A DNA stretch of 64,000 nt, from contig NZ_KB898731.1 in assembly GCF_000377785.1 (NCBI RefSeq), positions 105,803 to 169,802 on the forward strand, read 5' to 3'. Source of the DNA: Thioalkalivibrio sp. ALJ24 (lineage in GTDB: Bacteria; Pseudomonadota; Gammaproteobacteria; Ectothiorhodospirales; Ectothiorhodospiraceae). This document shows, one piece after another, positions 1 to 9,212 of the stretch. Both the position numbers and the translations under genes were made by a program. The notes under the pieces were generated by a model. The model saw only the letters and a list, made by a program, of their open reading frames with translations. It did not search any database and was not told the DNA's origin. Position 1 is the stretch's first letter, and each line of letters opens with the position of its first letter.

Positions 1-1
1 A

Positions 2-1948
2 CGCGCCGGCGCCGGCGACTACTTCATCCGCGTGGCCTTCGCCCTGCTCGGGCATCTGCGCGGCGGCCCGGCCAAGGCCGCGGTGGTGGCCTCGGGCATG
101 ACCGGGCTGGTCTCGGGCTCCTCCATCGCCAACACCGTGACCACCGGGACCTTCACCGTGCCGCTGATGAAGCGCGTCGGCTTCCCCGCGCACAAGGCCG
201 GGGCGGTGGAGGTCGCCAGCTCGGTCAACGGCCAGCTGATGCCGCCGGTTATGGGCGCGGCCGCGTTCCTGATGGTCGAATACGTGGGCATCTCCTACGT
301 GGAGGTGCTCAAGCACGCGATCCTCCCGGCCCTGATCGCCTACATCGCGCTGCTCTACATCGTGCATCTGGAGGCCTGCAAGGGCGGCATGGAGGGCCTG
401 CAGCGCGCGGTCGGCGGCACCCTGCGCGGACGCCTGATCGCGTTCGGCCTGACCCTGACCAGCCTGATCATCCTCGCCGCCGCGGTGTACTGGGGGCTCG
501 GCTGGATCAAGGACGTGGCGGGCGAACGCGCCGCCTGGATCATCGCCGGACTGCTGTTCGCGGCCTACCTGATCCTGCTGTGGATCGCCGCGCGCGAACC
601 CGATCCCGAGCCGCTGGACACCGACCGCCCGCTGCCGCGCATCGGCCCGGTGCTGCTGTCGGGCATGCACTTCGTGCTGCCGCTAGTGGTACTGGTCTGG
701 GCGCTGGTGGTGGAACGCCTGTCGCCGGGGCTGGCCGCATTCTGGGCGGTGGCGTTCATGATCTTCATCGTCCTGACCCAGCGCCCGCTGGTGGCGCTGA
801 TGCGCGGCACGGGCGGCCTGCTGCAGGCCGCCTGGGTCGGGGTGTGGGAGCTGTTCCACGGCTTCGCCACCGGCGCGCGCAACATGATCGGCATCGGCGT
901 GGCCACCGCGGCCGCGGGGATCATCGTCGGCACGGTAGCGATGACCGGACTCGGGCTGGTGCTCACCGACGTGGTCGACACCCTGTCCGGCGGCAACCTG
1001 CTGCTGGTCCTGCTGCTGACCGCGCTGATCAGCCTGATCCTCGGCCTGGGCCTGCCGACCACGGCCAACTACATCGTGGTGGCCACGCTGATGGCCCCGA
1101 TCGTGGTCGAGCTGGGCGCCCAGAACGACGTCCTGATCCCGCTGATCGCGGCCCATCTGTTCGTGTTCTACTTCGGCATCATGGCGGACGTCACACCGCC
1201 GGTCGGCCTCGCCTCGTTCGCCGGCGCGGCCGTCGCGAAGGCGGACCCGGTGCGCACCGGGGTACAGGCCTTCGCCTACAGCCTGCGTACCGTGGCCCTG
1301 CCGTTCTTCTTCATCTTTAACAGTCAGCTGCTGCTGATCGGCGTGGACAACGTGTTCCAGCTGGCGCTGGTGTTCTTCGGCTCGCTGGCGGGGATCCTGG
1401 CGTTCACCGCGGCCACCCAGGGCTGGTTCCTGACCCGCAGCCGTCACTGGGAGTCCGCCCTGCTGCTGGTGGTGGCCTTCACCCTGCTCGCGCCGACCGT
1501 GCTGATGGACCGTATCGCCCCGGCCCATGTCAGCGAGGACCCGGCAACCCTGACCGAGGTGGTGGACGCGGCCCCGGATGGCGCCAACCTGCGCCTGCGG
1601 GCGACCGGGCTCGACCTCGAAGGGCGCGAGGTCACCCGCACGGTGATGTTCCCGCTGGGCGAGCGGCGCGACGACCCGCTGGAGCGCCTGTCCGAGGCCG
1701 GGCTGGACGTGGACCCGGAGGAAAGAACGCGCATCCGCACGGTTGCTTTCGAGAGCCCCGCCGCCCGCGTAGGCTTGGAAGGCGGCTGGGAGATCACCGC
1801 GGTACTGGTTCCGACCGACCGGCCGAGCCCGTACTGGTTCTATCTGCCGGCGCTGGCCCTGGGGCTGGTAGTGGTGTGGAACCAGCGGCGCCGCGAGCCG
1901 CCTGCGGGGCCCGGCCCGGCAACGGCGGCGCCGACGCTCCCGGCCTGA
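2..1948 (+). CDS. TRAP transporter fused permease (DctQM type, DUF3394), 5' end missing
   Basis: The reading frame is open from base 2, so the gene begins before the window; the GTG at 32 is internal. The visible part is a polytopic inner-membrane protein with many hydrophobic segments, and the stretch GSSIANTVTTG near its start is typical of the large TRAP permease. The second half has the matching LGLPTTANYIV repeat. After the last core helices a soluble segment (about 1520-1830) and one more helix form a C-terminal extension like DUF3394, which marks the fused TAXI-type permeases. These proteins use a sodium or proton gradient with a periplasmic binding protein to import organic acids or related solutes. 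The binding protein is not in the window. The next genes are glycolate oxidase subunits, so uptake of a small carboxylate is possible, but the substrate is a guess. Confidence 0.88.
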   Translation, partial: RAGAGDYFIRVAFALLGHLRGGPAKAAVVASGMTGLVSGSSIANTVTTGTFTVPLMKRVGFPAHKAGAVEVASSVNGQLMPPVMGAAAFLMVEYVGISYVEVLKHAILPALIAYIALLYIVHLEACKGGMEGLQRAVGGTLRGRLIAFGLTLTSLIILAAAVYWGLGWIKDVAGERAAWIIAGLLFAAYLILLWIAAREPDPEPLDTDRPLPRIGPVLLSGMHFVLPLVVLVWALVVERLSPGLAAFWAVAFMIFIVLTQRPLVALMRGTGGLLQAAWVGVWELFHGFATGARNMIGIGVATAAAGIIVGTVAMTGLGLVLTDVVDTLSGGNLLLVLLLTALISLILGLGLPTTANYIVVATLMAPIVVELGAQNDVLIPLIAAHLFVFYFGIMADVTPPVGLASFAGAAVAKADPVRTGVQAFAYSLRTVALPFFFIFNSQLLLIGVDNVFQLALVFFGSLAGILAFTAATQGWFLTRSRHWESALLLVVAFTLLAPTVLMDRIAPAHVSEDPATLTEVVDAAPDGANLRLRATGLDLEGREVTRTVMFPLGERRDDPLERLSEAGLDVDPEERTRIRTVAFESPAARVGLEGGWEITAVLVPTDRPSPYWFYLPALALGLVVVWNQRRREPPAGPGPATAAPTLPA

Positions 1949-2023
1949 ACCGCGCGGGTCCGGCCCTGACCGGCCGGACGCCGACCGCACCCGCGCGCCG
2001 CCACCCGAAACCCACGGAGACCG

Positions 2024-3133
2024 ATGTCCGAGACCGCCGACCACAGCCAGGAAATCGCCCGCGCGGTCCGCGAGGCCGCCGATGGCGGCCGCCGGCTGTG
2101 GGTCGGCGGGGGCGGGACCCGGTCGACCATCGCCCGGCCCGACCCCCTGCCGGGCGACGTCGAGACCCTCGATGTCACGGCACACCGCGGCATTACCCAT
2201 CTCGCCCCCAGCGAACTGGTGGTCAGCGTGCGGGCCGGCACTCCGCTGGCCGAACTGCAGACCGAGCTGGCCGCGGTGGGCATGATGCTGCCATTCGAGC
2301 CGGGGGATCCAGGGCCGGGCGCCACCGTCGGCGGAATGGTCGCGACCGGACTGTCGGGCCCGCGCCGGCCGTGGACCGCCAGCCTGCGCGACGCCGTGCT
2401 GGGCACGCGCGTGATCAACGGCGCCGGCGAGATCCTGCGTTTCGGCGGCGAGGTCATGAAGAACGTCGCCGGCTTCGACGTCTCCCGGCTTATGGCCGGC
2501 AGTCTGGGCGGCCTCGGGGTCCTGCTGGAGGTCAGCTTCAAGCTCCTGCCGCGCCCGGCGCATGAACAGTACCTGCAGCGCGAGCTGGATGCCGCCGGCT
2601 TCATCGACGCCTGTCGCGAGCTGGGTCGTACGGCCCTGCCGCTGTCCGGGCTGGCCTGGAGCGGCGGCCGCATGCAGCTGCGCCTGAGCGGCGGGGAACA
2701 GGCAGTCGCGGAGGCGGCCGAGCGTCTGGGCGACGCGGCTTCCGTTGAAGGTGAAGGGTTCTGGCGCGGCCTGCGCGACCATCGCGCGGACCTGTTCGGG
2801 CCCGCCCCCCTGCCGGGCGAACGCCTGTGGCGCATCGTCGTGCCCCCGGCCACGCCCCCGCTGGAGCTGCCCGGCGAGTGGCTGCTGAACTGGGGCGGCG
2901 GGGAGCGCTGGCTACGCAGCGAGGCCGACCCGGCACGGGTGCGCGCCGCGGTGGAGGCCGCCGGCGGACACGCTCGCATCTGGCACGGGGACCCGGCCGG
3001 TGCGCCCCGCCTGCATCCACGCGGCACCGCACTGGAGGCGCTGGAGGCCCGGGTGCGCCATGCGATGGATCCCGAAGGCGTGTTCCACAGTCCGCTGCTG
3101 CCCGGCTCCCCGGACCGCGCCACCGGCACCTGA
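2024..3133 (+). CDS. glcE: Glycolate oxidase FAD-binding subunit GlcE
   Basis: This 369-residue protein has the N-terminal PCMH-type FAD-binding fold: VGGGGTRS near residue 27 and GATVGGMVATGLSG near residue 102. It lacks the larger catalytic domain of GlcD, which fits GlcE (usually about 350-370 residues). GlcE works with GlcD and the iron-sulfur subunit GlcF to oxidise glycolate to glyoxylate and pass electrons to the membrane quinone pool. It starts 75 bases after the TRAP permease gene and is followed after 13 bases by glcF, so the two are probably co-transcribed. No glcD lies in the window; it must be encoded elsewhere or upstream of a rearranged locus. Confidence 0.9.
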   Translation: MSETADHSQEIARAVREAADGGRRLWVGGGGTRSTIARPDPLPGDVETLDVTAHRGITHLAPSELVVSVRAGTPLAELQTELAAVGMMLPFEPGDPGPGATVGGMVATGLSGPRRPWTASLRDAVLGTRVINGAGEILRFGGEVMKNVAGFDVSRLMAGSLGGLGVLLEVSFKLLPRPAHEQYLQRELDAAGFIDACRELGRTALPLSGLAWSGGRMQLRLSGGEQAVAEAAERLGDAASVEGEGFWRGLRDHRADLFGPAPLPGERLWRIVVPPATPPLELPGEWLLNWGGGERWLRSEADPARVRAAVEAAGGHARIWHGDPAGAPRLHPRGTALEALEARVRHAMDPEGVFHSPLLPGSPDRATGT

Positions 3134-3146
3134 AGCGAGCACTCCC

Positions 3147-4415
3147 ATGGACACTCGTATCCACGAACGCTACGCCGACGACCCGGCCGCCCGCATCGCC
3201 GAACAGGCCCTGCGCAACTGCGTCCACTGCGGTTTCTGCAACGCGACCTGCCCCACCTACCAGGAACTGGGCGACGAGCTGGACGGCCCGCGCGGACGCA
3301 TCTACCTGATCAAGCAGGTACTGGAACAGGGCGAGGCCGACGCGGCCACCGGGCGCCACCTGGATCGCTGCCTGACCTGCCTCAACTGCATGACGACCTG
3401 CCCGTCCGGGGTCAACTACGCACACCTGGTGGAATTCGGGCGCGAGGCGGTGGAACGCGACGTCCCGCGCGGCTGGCGCGAGCGCCTGCTGCGCGCCACG
3501 CTCAAGCGCACGCTCCCGGCCGGGTGGCCGTTCCGCCTCGCCCTGGGTGCCGGGCGCCTGGCCCGTCCGCTGCTGCGCGGCGAATTGCGGGCCAAGATAC
3601 CGGCCGCCCATCGGGCCCCGCCAAGCCCCGCCAAACCCGCCGGCGATCCGGTGCTGCAGGGTGGGGCCGTATCCTTCGAGCACGGCCGCGTGCTGCTGCT
3701 GGCCGGCTGCGTGCACGATGCCATCGACGCGCGCATCAACGCGGCGTTCGAGCGCCTGATGGCCGCGCGCGGCATCGCGGTGGAACGGGTCTCCGCCGCG
3801 CGCTGCTGCGGCGCGGTGGAACATCACCTGAGTGATGCGGAACGCACGCGCGCCCGCCTGCACGCCAATCTCGACGCCTGGGCACCGGCACTGGAGCGGG
3901 GAGTGGACGCGGTAGTCTCTACCGCCAGCGGCTGTGGCGCGATGCTGCGCGACTACGCCCACCTGCTGGAGGGTGACGACGAATACCAGGAGCGGGCGCG
4001 CGAACTCACCGCGCTGGTGCGCGACCCGGCCGAGCTGTTCGACGCCGACACCATCCGTGCGCTGGGGATCGAGGTCACCGGCGAGGACCGCCGGATCGCC
4101 TGGCACGCCCCCTGCACCCTGCAGCACGGCCAGGGCCTGGCCGGACGCGTGGAGCCGCTGCTGCAGGCCGCCGGGTGCGAGATCCTGCCGGTCGCCGAGG
4201 GCCACCTGTGCTGCGGCTCGGCCGGAACCTATTCCATCACTCAGCCGGCCATGGCACGGCAGCTGCGCGACCGCAAGCTCGGGAACCTGGAAGCTGCGGC
4301 CCCGGCGCGCATCGTGTCGGCCAACATCGGCTGCCTGAGCCACCTGCAGTCGGGCACCGAACGTGGGGTGGAACACTGGCTGAGCCTGCTGGACCGCCAC
4401 CGTCGGGAAGGGTGA
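3147..4415 (+). CDS. glcF: Glycolate oxidase iron-sulfur subunit GlcF
   Basis: A 422-residue protein with two N-terminal ferredoxin-type clusters, Cys 25/28/31/35 (CVHCGFCNATCP) and Cys 75/78/81/85 (CLTCLNCMTTCP). Two cysteine-rich CCG domains follow, seen as AARCCGAVEHH and GHLCCGSAGTY. This is the standard GlcF layout and length. The subunit carries electrons from the flavin subunits to the respiratory chain at the cytoplasmic membrane. It sits directly after glcE and in front of a glyoxylate aminotransferase, so glycolate would be turned into glyoxylate and then glycine, as in photorespiratory salvage. The ATG at 3147 is preferred because an upstream extension in the same frame would run far into glcE. 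Confidence 0.93.
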   Translation: MDTRIHERYADDPAARIAEQALRNCVHCGFCNATCPTYQELGDELDGPRGRIYLIKQVLEQGEADAATGRHLDRCLTCLNCMTTCPSGVNYAHLVEFGREAVERDVPRGWRERLLRATLKRTLPAGWPFRLALGAGRLARPLLRGELRAKIPAAHRAPPSPAKPAGDPVLQGGAVSFEHGRVLLLAGCVHDAIDARINAAFERLMAARGIAVERVSAARCCGAVEHHLSDAERTRARLHANLDAWAPALERGVDAVVSTASGCGAMLRDYAHLLEGDDEYQERARELTALVRDPAELFDADTIRALGIEVTGEDRRIAWHAPCTLQHGQGLAGRVEPLLQAAGCEILPVAEGHLCCGSAGTYSITQPAMARQLRDRKLGNLEAAAPARIVSANIGCLSHLQSGTERGVEHWLSLLDRHRREG

Positions 4416-4458
4416 CCATAATCCGGCGCGGGGAACTCCCGCCGCGCGGTGGGGGCGC

Positions 4459-4487
4459 TTGCCCGCACCCCGGCCGGGGCCTACATT
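4459..4487 (+). promoter_or_regulatory. Candidate sigma-70 promoter for the glyoxylate aminotransferase gene
   Basis: TTGCCC at 4459-4464 and TACATT at 4482-4487 are separated by exactly 17 bases, and the start codon follows about 40 bases later. The gap between glcF and this gene (112 bases) is larger than the others in the cluster, which fits a separate promoter. The match to TTGACA/TATAAT is 4/6 at each box, so this is a sequence-based suggestion only. Confidence 0.45.
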
Positions 4488-4527
4488 CGCGCCATCCGAT
4501 TTCCCGAGTACAGCAGAAGGTTAAACG

Positions 4528-5730
4528 ATGACCGCTTCTTCCTTTCTTCCGCCGCAACGCACCCTGATGGGGCCCGGCCCCTCCGACGTGAACCCGCGCG
4601 TGCTGAGCGCGATGAGTCGCCCGATCATCGGCCACCTGGACCCGGTGTTCGTCGGCATGATGGAAGAGATGAAGGGCCTGCTGCAGTACGCCTTCCAGAC
4701 CGAAAACGCGCTGACCCTGCCGGTCTCCGCCCCCGGTTCCGCCGGCATGGAGACCTGCTTTGCCAACCTGGTGGAGCCGGGTGACAAGGTGATCGTCTGC
4801 ATCAACGGGGTGTTCGGGACCCGCATGAAGGAGAATGTCGAACGCTGTGGTGGCACCGCCGTGGTGGTGGAAGACGACTGGGGCAACCCGGTCTCCCCGG
4901 ACAAGGTCGCGGATGCACTGAAGGGCAACCCCGACGCGAAGGTCCTCGCCTTCGTGCATGCCGAGACCTCCACCGGCGCGCGCTCGGACGTCGAGACCCT
5001 TTGCCGGCTGGCCCGTGAGCACGACTGCCTGACCATCGTCGACTCGGTGACCGGCCTGGCCGGCAGCCCCCTGTACGTCGATGAATGGGGCGTGGATGCC
5101 ATCTATTCCGGCAGCCAGAAGTGCCTGTCCTGCACCCCCGGCCTGTCGCCGGTCAGTTTCAGCCAGCGCGCGGTGGACCGTATCCAGGCGCGCAGCCACA
5201 AGGTGCAGAGCTGGTTCCTCGATCTGAACCTGGTCATGGGCTACTGGGGCGGTGGCGGCAAGCGTGCCTATCACCACACCGCCCCGATCAACGCCCTGTA
5301 TGCCCTGCACGAGTCGCTGGTGATCCTGCAGGAAGAAGGCCTGGAGAACAGCTGGGCGCGGCACTGCCGTCACCACGACGCGCTGCGCGCCGGCCTTGAA
5401 GCGATGGGCCTCGAATTCCTGGTGGCCCAGGAACACCGTCTGCCGCAGCTCAATTCCGTCCATGTCCCCGAGGGCGTGGACGAAGCGGCGGTGCGCGGCG
5501 AGCTGCTGGAACGCTACGGCCTGGAGATCGGCGCCGGCCTGGGCCCGTACGCCGGCAAGGTCTGGCGCATCGGCCTGATGGGTTACGGCGCGAACGAACG
5601 CAACGTGCTGACCTGCCTGTCCGCGCTGGAGGCGGTGCTGACCGATCGCGGCTTGGTGGAACCCGGTCGCGCGATGCAGGCCGCCCGCGCGGCCTATGCG
5701 AACATGGACTCGGCCGCGGCCCGCGGCTGA
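4528..5730 (+). CDS. Serine/alanine-glyoxylate aminotransferase (class V)
   Basis: A 400-residue PLP enzyme of the class-V aminotransferase family. Visible landmarks are the N-terminal LMGPGPSDVNPRV, the VDSVTGLAGSPLYVDEWGVD segment with the PLP-ring aspartate, and SGSQKCLS in which Lys198 should form the Schiff base. The family moves an amino group from serine or alanine to glyoxylate to give glycine. The position next to glcE and glcF supports a role in the C2 (photorespiratory) cycle. The sequence alone does not settle the choice between serine and alanine as donor. Cysteine desulfurases share the fold but lack this length and context. Confidence 0.9.
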   Translation: MTASSFLPPQRTLMGPGPSDVNPRVLSAMSRPIIGHLDPVFVGMMEEMKGLLQYAFQTENALTLPVSAPGSAGMETCFANLVEPGDKVIVCINGVFGTRMKENVERCGGTAVVVEDDWGNPVSPDKVADALKGNPDAKVLAFVHAETSTGARSDVETLCRLAREHDCLTIVDSVTGLAGSPLYVDEWGVDAIYSGSQKCLSCTPGLSPVSFSQRAVDRIQARSHKVQSWFLDLNLVMGYWGGGGKRAYHHTAPINALYALHESLVILQEEGLENSWARHCRHHDALRAGLEAMGLEFLVAQEHRLPQLNSVHVPEGVDEAAVRGELLERYGLEIGAGLGPYAGKVWRIGLMGYGANERNVLTCLSALEAVLTDRGLVEPGRAMQAARAAYANMDSAAARG

Positions 5731-5766
5731 ACCGGCAACTCGAGCCGAAAATACCGGGAGGCTTTG

Positions 5767-6096
5767 ATGAACCTGAGTGAACTGCTGAACTATCTCGACC
5801 GCAACCTGGATACGGAATTCCTCGACGGCGATGCCGCCGGCACGCTGGAAAAGGCCCGCAGCGGCGAACACAAGGACCCGATCGCCGCCGAGATCCTGGT
5901 CGCACTGATGGACGGTGCGGGAGCCGACGGCCCGGATACCCCGCTGGAGCGCGCCGAGGCGGTCAAGGCAATCGGCCCGCTACGGCTGAAATACATGGGC
6001 GATGATGCCCCGGTGGAGGGCTTCCGGCTGGTGGAGAAGACCATCACCACCATCGATGCCGCCTACAACGAAGAGGCCCTGGCCGCCCGCGGCTGA
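5767..6096 (+). CDS. Small acidic protein of unknown function
   Basis: A 109-residue acidic protein with no signal peptide or membrane helix that I do not recognise. It starts with ATG at 5767 behind a clear GGGAGG ribosome site; the TTG just before is less likely. It follows the aminotransferase gene after 36 bases and is probably co-transcribed with it. The sequence looks helical, for example MNLSELLNYLDRNLD and AEAVKAIGPLRLKYMGDD, without cysteines or obvious catalytic motifs. A helper role in glyoxylate metabolism is only a guess from position. It ends 18 bases before the opposite-strand gene that follows. Confidence 0.7.
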   Translation: MNLSELLNYLDRNLDTEFLDGDAAGTLEKARSGEHKDPIAAEILVALMDGAGADGPDTPLERAEAVKAIGPLRLKYMGDDAPVEGFRLVEKTITTIDAAYNEEALAARG

Positions 6097-6114
6097 GACC
6101 GATCCGCCCTCCTC

Positions 6115-6798
6115 TCAGGTAATCCGCCGGAGCATCCCGCGCCGGCGGAACGCACGGGCGAACGCGTGCCCGGTGTGATACCAGTGCAGCAGCCAGGCCT
6201 CGCGCCACAGCACCGGCCCGCGGGCACCACCACGTCCGGGCTCGGCGGGGCACGGCTGCAGCTGCAGCCCCAGCCCGCGCGCGATTGCCAGCGCCCGGGC
6301 GAGATGATAACGGCTGGTCACCAGCACCGCCGGCGGAGGGGCCTCGCCGCCGGCGTTCTCCTCGTGCAGCAGATCCCGCGCATGCCGCAGATTCTCCAGG
6401 GTGTGCGTGGAACGATCCTCGATACGGATACGCGCGTTCGGGACGCCCCGTTCGCGCAGAAACTCGGCCCCGGCCGCGGCCTCGCTGGGCCCCTGCGCCG
6501 AGGTCTGTCCGCCCAGCACCAGCACCCGCGCCTGCGGATGCCGACGCAGCAGCCGCAGCGCCCGCAGCAGCCGCAGGCGATAGCCGGGTGGCAGGCATTG
6601 CGCATCCAGCTGCATCCCGGCCACCAGCACGGTCTCCACCACCTGCGGCCGACAGGCCCCGCGTGCCACGCGCCGCACCTGCCACCAGACCGCCAGCAGG
6701 CTGAGCCCGAGGGTCGCGACGGTCACCAGCTGTGACAGGGCGAACATCGCCAGACCGTCCAGCCCCACGCGTCCCAGGGTTACCCGGCGATACTGCAC
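6115..6798 (-). CDS. YdcF/SanA-like DUF218 membrane-anchored protein
   Basis: The protein starts with one hydrophobic segment (FALSQLVTVATLGLSLLAVWW) and continues with a DUF218 domain: LVAGMQLD, then RVLVLGGQTSAQG, an acidic EDRSTHTLENL segment and LVTSRYHLARAL. DUF218 proteins are envelope proteins, some linked to cell-wall or envelope integrity; their chemistry is poorly known. I chose GTG at 6798 because a GGAGG lies 8 bases upstream; the ATG at 6747 is the alternative and would still keep the helix. It is transcribed away from the polyketide-like operon, so the 168-base gap probably holds two divergent promoters. It may act on the envelope together with that cluster, but nothing shows this directly. 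Confidence 0.75.
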   Translation of the reverse strand: MQYRRVTLGRVGLDGLAMFALSQLVTVATLGLSLLAVWWQVRRVARGACRPQVVETVLVAGMQLDAQCLPPGYRLRLLRALRLLRRHPQARVLVLGGQTSAQGPSEAAAGAEFLRERGVPNARIRIEDRSTHTLENLRHARDLLHEENAGGEAPPPAVLVTSRYHLARALAIARGLGLQLQPCPAEPGRGGARGPVLWREAWLLHWYHTGHAFARAFRRRGMLRRIT

Positions 6799-6966
6799 CA
6801 ATGCGGCCTCCACGGATCGAGATGGATCTGCGATTGAATCGAGATGCGCGGGGCCACCCCGAAGGCTGCCACGGGCGCCGCCCCCGGAACACCTCCGTTT
6901 GAAGGGTACCAAGCCCGCGACGGTCCCGGTATCATCGCCCCCGATCAATGATTCCAGGAGAACCCA

Positions 6967-7236
6967 ATGGGGGCGCAGACGGCATTCGAGCAGGAAGTGG
7001 CCCAACTGATCGTGGACAGCCTGAACCTCGAGGACACGGCGCCGGAGGACATCGATCCGGAAGCGCCCCTGTTCCGCGAGGGCCTCGGGCTGGATTCCAT
7101 CGACGCCCTCGAACTGGCCCTTGCGGTCGGGCGCGCCTACGGGGTGCAGATCCGCTCGGACGACGAGGACAATCTGCGCATCTTCGCGTCGCTGCGCGCG
7201 CTAAGCGAACACATCGAGGCCAACCGCACCTCGTGA
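6967..7236 (+). CDS. Acyl carrier protein of the APE-like cluster
   Basis: An 89-residue acidic carrier protein with the phosphopantetheine attachment motif GLDSIDALEL; Ser44 is the expected attachment residue. It starts with ATG at 6967, six bases after AGGAG. It is the first gene of a long, same-strand operon, and its stop overlaps the GTG start of the next gene. In aryl-polyene clusters the growing polyene is carried on such ACPs. Characterised E. coli-type clusters have two ACPs (ApeE and ApeF); only this one is present here. A TATCAT at 6930-6935 could be the -10 box, but I see no convincing -35. Confidence 0.9.
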   Translation: MGAQTAFEQEVAQLIVDSLNLEDTAPEDIDPEAPLFREGLGLDSIDALELALAVGRAYGVQIRSDDEDNLRIFASLRALSEHIEANRTS

Positions 7237-7850
7237 GGGGCGGGGCCGCCGTGGCCGTGGCGCTCGCCTACCCGGCCTCGGTGATCGCCGGGCAGTGGAT
7301 CGAGCTGCAGCCCCTGCCGTTGATCCTGCTGGCACTACTGATATTTTTCGCACTGGCCCCGTCGTCCCCGGGTGTGTACCCGCGCCTGCTGCTGGGCGCC
7401 GGTCTGCTGGCGATCATGGGCACGCTGGGCCTGACCCCGCTCGGCGGCTGGGTGATCCACGCGGTGCCGGTACTGGTGCCAAGCCTGATCGGGCTGCTGT
7501 TCGCGCGCTCGCTGCGCCCCGGCTCCACGCCGCTGATCACGCGCTACGCGCTGGAGATGGGCGCCTCGGACAGCCCGGCGGTGCACCGTTACACGCGCAC
7601 CATCACCACAATCTGGGCCACCACCTGCGTGACGCTCGCGCTGGTCTCCCTCGGCCTGTCGCTGTTCGCATCACCCGCAGTCTGGGCCGTGATCGCCAAC
7701 GGAGTGAACTATCTTCTGCTGGGAGGGCTGTTCATGCTGGAATATCCGCTGCGTGCCCGCTTCCTGCCGGACGAGCCCCGCGCGGGCTTTCTCGCCTATC
7801 TGACGGAACTGGCGCGCGCCGACCACAGACGCATCCTGAGGCAGCCATGA
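7233..7850 (+). CDS. Integral membrane protein (COG4648/ApeG-like)
   Basis: About 205 residues with at least five or six hydrophobic segments and almost no polar domain. The GTG start at 7233 overlaps the ACP stop codon, and the stop overlaps the next ATG, so translation is coupled on both sides. Membrane proteins of this kind (COG4648) occur at the same place, between ACP and AMP-ligase genes, in aryl-polyene clusters, where they are named ApeG. Their role is not known; help in moving the lipid product through the inner membrane is an inference. Family membership rests on position, length and the HRYTRTITTIWA segment between helices. Confidence 0.75.
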   Translation: MRGGAAVAVALAYPASVIAGQWIELQPLPLILLALLIFFALAPSSPGVYPRLLLGAGLLAIMGTLGLTPLGGWVIHAVPVLVPSLIGLLFARSLRPGSTPLITRYALEMGASDSPAVHRYTRTITTIWATTCVTLALVSLGLSLFASPAVWAVIANGVNYLLLGGLFMLEYPLRARFLPDEPRAGFLAYLTELARADHRRILRQP

Positions 7851-9211
7851 GCGAGCCGGCGACCCCCGCCCACCCGCTGTACGCGACACACGACACGCCG
7901 CTGGCACGGATCAACGGCCGGCCGGTATCACGTGCCGCCTGGCTGGCGGACGTGCACGAACTGGCCGCACGCCTGCCGGAAGGCAGGGCGGCCCTCAACC
8001 TGTGCGAGGACCGCTACCGTTTCTCCGTCGCGTTTGCCGCGATCCTGCTGCGCGGGCAGATGAACCTGCTGCCGCCGGCGCGCGGGCGCACCGTGCTGGC
8101 CGAGATCGCGCGCGGCTATTCCGACCCGATCGCCGTCGTGGACTCCCGCGAGGGCGATTTTCCGCTCCCCACCATCGCGGTCACCGCCCGCGGCGAGGCA
8201 GCCGTGGCCGCCGGCGACACCCCGCCTCCCGAGATCCCGCTGGAGCAGACCGCCATCCTCGGCTTCTCCTCCGGCTCCACCGGCACGCCCACCGCCCACC
8301 CGCGACGCTGGGGCGATCTGGTCGCAGCCACCGGACAGGCCCTGCAGCGTCTGGAGATGGACCGCGCCCCCGGTCATTCACTGGTCGCCACCGTGCCGCC
8401 CCAGCACATGTACGGGCTGGAATCCACCGTGCTGCTGGCCCTGCTGGGCCCCAACACCCTGATCGCGGAACGCCCGTTCTACCCCGCCGACGTGCACGCG
8501 GCGCTGGCCCGGGAACCGCGGCCGGTGCTGATCTCGACGCCCTTTCATCTGGGCACCTGCCTGCGCTGCGGACAGCCGGCGCCCGCCTCGCCCGCCCGGG
8601 TCCTGTCGGCCACTGCACCGCTGGAGGCCAGCACGGCCAGGGAGCTGGAACGGCATTTCGACGCGCCGGTTACCGAGATCTACGGCTGCACCGAGGCCGG
8701 CGCGATCGCCACGCGGCGAACCGTGGCCGAGCATCACAGGACCCCCTACCCCGGCGTGCAGGTGAATGCCGATGACGGCACCTCCGGACTGGCGCTGGTG
8801 CAGGGGCCACAGCATGCCGAGCCGGTCCCGCTGCCGGACTGCATCGAGGTCCATCCGGATGGTGCGTTCCACATGACCGGGCGTCTGGCCGACATGCTCA
8901 ACATCGCCGGCAAGCGCGCCTCGCTGGTCGAACTCAACCGCCACCTGCAGACCATCCCCGGGGTCGAGGACGGCGTCTTCATCCCGCCCGCCGCCGGCTC
9001 CGATGCCGCCGGCATCGAACGCCTTGCAGCGCTGGTCGTGGCCCCGGAACTGGACGAGGCCACCATTCAGGGCCGGCTCGCCGGGCGTCTGGATCCGGCC
9101 TTCCTCCCGCGCCCGCTGGTGCGGGTGGAGGCCCTGCCGCGTTCGGCCACCGGCAAGCTCCCGCGCCAGGCACTGCTGGACCTGCTCGCGCGCCACGGGG
9201 AGTGCGCCTGA
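7847..9211 (+). CDS. AMP-dependent acyl-ACP ligase (ApeH-like)
   Basis: A 454-residue member of the adenylate-forming superfamily. Motifs visible in order are the P-loop GFSSGSTGTPTAHPRRW, EIYGCTEAGAIATR, the hinge MLNIAGKRASLVELN, and the C-terminal ATGKLPRQAL, whose lysine should contact the adenylate. It is shorter than typical acyl-CoA synthetases (500-600), as expected for the ligases of aryl-polyene clusters. These activate an aromatic or fatty starter acid and load it on the ACP. It overlaps the stop of the preceding membrane-protein gene by four bases. The starter substrate cannot be read from the sequence. Confidence 0.85.
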   Translation: MSEPATPAHPLYATHDTPLARINGRPVSRAAWLADVHELAARLPEGRAALNLCEDRYRFSVAFAAILLRGQMNLLPPARGRTVLAEIARGYSDPIAVVDSREGDFPLPTIAVTARGEAAVAAGDTPPPEIPLEQTAILGFSSGSTGTPTAHPRRWGDLVAATGQALQRLEMDRAPGHSLVATVPPQHMYGLESTVLLALLGPNTLIAERPFYPADVHAALAREPRPVLISTPFHLGTCLRCGQPAPASPARVLSATAPLEASTARELERHFDAPVTEIYGCTEAGAIATRRTVAEHHRTPYPGVQVNADDGTSGLALVQGPQHAEPVPLPDCIEVHPDGAFHMTGRLADMLNIAGKRASLVELNRHLQTIPGVEDGVFIPPAAGSDAAGIERLAALVVAPELDEATIQGRLAGRLDPAFLPRPLVRVEALPRSATGKLPRQALLDLLARHGECA

Positions 9212-9212
9212 G

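Noticed and set aside
683..2782. A 699-codon minus-strand open frame over the TRAP and glcE genes
   Set aside because: It mirrors the coding strand, is dominated by Gly, Gln, Arg and Ala, and has no recognisable motif.
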